DNA from: an uncultured Oscillospiraceae bacterium | GTDB taxonomy: Bacteria > Bacillota_A > Clostridia > Oscillospirales > Oscillospiraceae | Direction: 5' to 3' | Assembly (NCBI GenBank): GCA_910579155.1 | Contig: CAJTTS010000081.1 | Location: 1 to 14,770, forward strand | Length of the DNA: 14,770 nucleotides | Shown here: positions 13,275 to 14,770 of the stretch, one piece after another | How positions within the stretch are numbered: the stretch's first letter is position 1 | Layout of the letters: each line of letters starts with the position of its first letter | Notes under the pieces: model-generated | The model's input: the letters and a program-made list of their open reading frames with translations, nothing else | Database searches by the model: none | Told to the model about the DNA's origin: nothing | Program-made: the position numbers and the translations under genes

Positions 13275-14111
13275 ATGGCACAGCTGAAACGGGAACAATT
13301 GGCGGGCATTGGCATTCATTACATCTACTACCCGCTGGATTACATGCTGGACGCCCAGCAGCGGGCCGGATATAAGACCATTGAGCTGCTGGGCATGGCG
13401 CCCCACTATCTCATCGACTACAAGGGCTATCAGGACCCGATGGAGATGCGGAAGAAGGTGGAGGATCGGGGTATGACCATCGGCTGCTTTACCCCTGAAT
13501 GTGCCAGCTACCACTACACCATGTGCGGCGCGGACCCGGGCTTCCACCAGCGGAGCATGGATTATTTCAAGCGGGGCCTGGAGGCCGCGGAACGTCTGGG
13601 AGCCAAGAAGCTGCTGACCAACTGCATCGGCGGCACCTGGGACGAGGAGTACGACCGGGTCTACGAGCGGGCGGTGGAGAGCCTGCGGGAGCTGGCCCCG
13701 GTGGCGGCGGATCACGGGATCACCATCGCGGTAGAGACGGTGAGGCCGGAGGAGAGCCGGGTGGTGATCACCCTGCCTGAGCTCCAGCAGCTGCTCCGGG
13801 ATGTGGACCATCCCAACGTGAAGGCGGGGCTGGACACGGTGGCCATGGGCGTGGCGGGGGAGACTCCCCGCCAGTGGTTCGAGGCGCTGGGCAAGGACAT
13901 CGTCCACACCCACTTCATCGACGGCCGCCCCTACGCCCATCTGGTCTGGGGCGACGGACTGTTCCCTCTGGAGCGCTACCTGGACGTACTCAACGAATTC
14001 GGCTATGAGGGCCTGCTGGGCCAGGAGATTACGGACGGCCGCTACTTCGATGACCCCGCCGAGGCGGACCGGCGCAATGTGGCCGCCTTCGAGCCGTACT
14101 TTGTGGATTAA
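13275..14111 (+). CDS. Sugar-phosphate isomerase/epimerase-like TIM barrel protein, copy 1
   Basis: A 278-residue protein of the xylose-isomerase-like TIM barrel superfamily (AP_endonuc_2 fold). Expected metal and catalytic ligands are visible: E154 ('AVETVRPEES'), D187 ('AGLDTVAMG'), H213 ('HTHFIDG') and E251 ('LGQEITDG'). The 'FTPECASYHYTM' block (72-83) resembles the 'TPE...YPYN' block of fructoselysine 3-epimerase FrlC, which suggests a keto-sugar or Amadori-like substrate but is not proof. It starts after AGGAGG with good spacing, 15 bp after the amidohydrolase and 13 bp before its paralogue. It probably epimerises the sugar part at C3 or isomerises an aldose/ketose. Confidence 0.85.
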   Translation: MAQLKREQLAGIGIHYIYYPLDYMLDAQQRAGYKTIELLGMAPHYLIDYKGYQDPMEMRKKVEDRGMTIGCFTPECASYHYTMCGADPGFHQRSMDYFKRGLEAAERLGAKKLLTNCIGGTWDEEYDRVYERAVESLRELAPVAADHGITIAVETVRPEESRVVITLPELQQLLRDVDHPNVKAGLDTVAMGVAGETPRQWFEALGKDIVHTHFIDGRPYAHLVWGDGLFPLERYLDVLNEFGYEGLLGQEITDGRYFDDPAEADRRNVAAFEPYFVD

Positions 14112-14124
14112 AGGAGGGAGCGCT

Positions 14125-14770
14125 ATGGCAACACCGACCATCCGCCGCGAACAGGTGGCGGGGATGAATATCCATTATATCAACTATTCCCTGGACTATT
14201 TCCTGGACGCTCAGCAGCGGGCGGGATTCAAGACCATTGAGCTGTGGTGCGCCGCCCCCCACGTATGGCTGGATCACCTGGCCTACTTTGACGCCAAAGA
14301 GATCGCCCAAAAGATCCGTGTCCGGGACCTGACCGTTCAGGTGCTTACCCCGGAAAACTGCACTTATCCTTATCAGTTTGCCGCCAAGGAACCCGAACAT
14401 GTGGAGCGCAGCTTCGGCTACTTCTCCAACGGCATCCGTCTGGCCCAGGAGCTGGGCTGCCGGTACATGGAGGTCAACTCCGGCTGGGGCTACTGGAACG
14501 AGGACCGGGAGGAGGCCTGGAAGCGCAGTTGGGATATGCTCTCCCGTCTGGCCGAGTTCGGCCGGGAGCACGGGATTACGCTGGTGATGGAGTCCATCCG
14601 TCCGGAGGAGAGCCAGCTGGTCATCACTGTGAAGGACGCCAAGCGCATGATGGACGAGGTGAATCATCCCAACCTGAAGGTTATGGTGGATACCTGCGCC
14701 ATGGGTGTGGCGGGGGAGACCCTGGAGGACTGGTTCCAGACCTTTGGCGAGGATGTGCGCCACATGCACT
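14125..14770 (+). CDS. Sugar-phosphate isomerase/epimerase-like TIM barrel protein, copy 2 (3' end outside window)
   Basis: The ATG at 14125 follows AAGGAGGGAG, and the frame stays open for 215 codons to the window edge. It is clearly paralogous to the preceding gene, sharing 'DAQQRAG.KTIEL', 'RPEES..VIT' and 'AMGVAGET' and an estimated 40-50 per cent identity by eye. Conserved ligands are E156, D189 and H213/H215. Its 'LTPENCTYPYQF' block (74-85) is closer than copy 1 to the FrlC-like 'TPEN..YPYN' pattern. Pocket residues differ, for example 'NSGWGYWNED' (118-127) against 'NCIGGTWDEE' in copy 1, so the two probably act on different epimers or at different steps rather than being simple duplicates. 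Confidence 0.85.
   Translation, partial: MATPTIRREQVAGMNIHYINYSLDYFLDAQQRAGFKTIELWCAAPHVWLDHLAYFDAKEIAQKIRVRDLTVQVLTPENCTYPYQFAAKEPEHVERSFGYFSNGIRLAQELGCRYMEVNSGWGYWNEDREEAWKRSWDMLSRLAEFGREHGITLVMESIRPEESQLVITVKDAKRMMDEVNHPNLKVMVDTCAMGVAGETLEDWFQTFGEDVRHMH

Noticed and set aside
11940..14141. A 733-codon minus-strand open frame opposite the amidohydrolase and epimerase genes
   Set aside because: It spans two unrelated real genes with good ribosome sites, so it is a shadow frame caused by codon bias.
1..14770. CRISPR array, toxin-antitoxin pair or phage defence island
   Set aside because: No regularly spaced short palindromic repeats, cas genes or recognisable defence domains. The only tandem repeat is the tRNA-half array, with two units and long spacing.

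Overview
The window looks like chromosomal DNA from a GC-rich, anaerobic, gut-type Firmicute of the Oscillospiraceae or Flavonifractor/Intestinimonas kind. The reasons are sigma-A style promoters, strong AGGAGG ribosome sites, a butyrate-type phosphate acyltransferase start at the left edge, a clostridial mobile element, and a sugar/amino-acid-conjugate style catabolic locus. The organism is an inference; no marker gene is present to fix it.

Layout. (1) 1-98: start of a minus-strand phosphate acyl/butyryltransferase gene. (2) 183-623: a consensus promoter reading into a degenerate tandem array of tRNA-like 5' portions with about a 108-bp period. The array ends in an intact tRNA-Thr(CGT) and a strong terminator. 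(3) About 640-6100: a compact integrative mobilizable element with no visible cargo. It starts with a perfect promoter carrying an internal palindrome and a long structured leader. Then come a sigma-region-4-like HTH protein, a terminator, a RepA-like AAA ATPase, a hairpin-rich putative oriT, a small unknown protein, MobC, a MOBP-type relaxase, a TnpW-like small protein and a TnpX-type large serine recombinase. There are no type IV secretion genes, so it would need a helper for transfer. (4) 6252-9003 (minus strand): an operon encoding a BtpA/SgcQ TIM-barrel protein, an FGGY carbohydrate kinase and a small zinc-ribbon membrane protein. (5) 9252-9977: a GntR/HutC regulator with its own promoter. 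(6) 10095-14770 (plus strand): promoter, operator and leader, then a YfcC/DcuC-family carrier, a YtcJ-like amidohydrolase with an altered metal motif, and two paralogous xylose-isomerase-like TIM-barrel epimerases, the last cut by the window edge.

How the genes work together. Regions 4-6 read as one regulon. A 26-bp motif, matching at 20 of 26 positions, lies upstream of the minus-strand operon (9025-9050) and directly after the -10 box of the transporter operon (10126-10151), either side of the GntR gene. The simplest model is uptake of a charged conjugate by the YfcC carrier, cleavage by the amidohydrolase, isomerization by the epimerases and phosphorylation by the FGGY kinase, with the BtpA/SgcQ protein in a sugar-phosphate step. 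The substrate cannot be read from the sequence. This locus is the best candidate here for an undescribed catabolic system. The tRNA-half array and the structured leader of the mobile element are the most unusual non-coding features.
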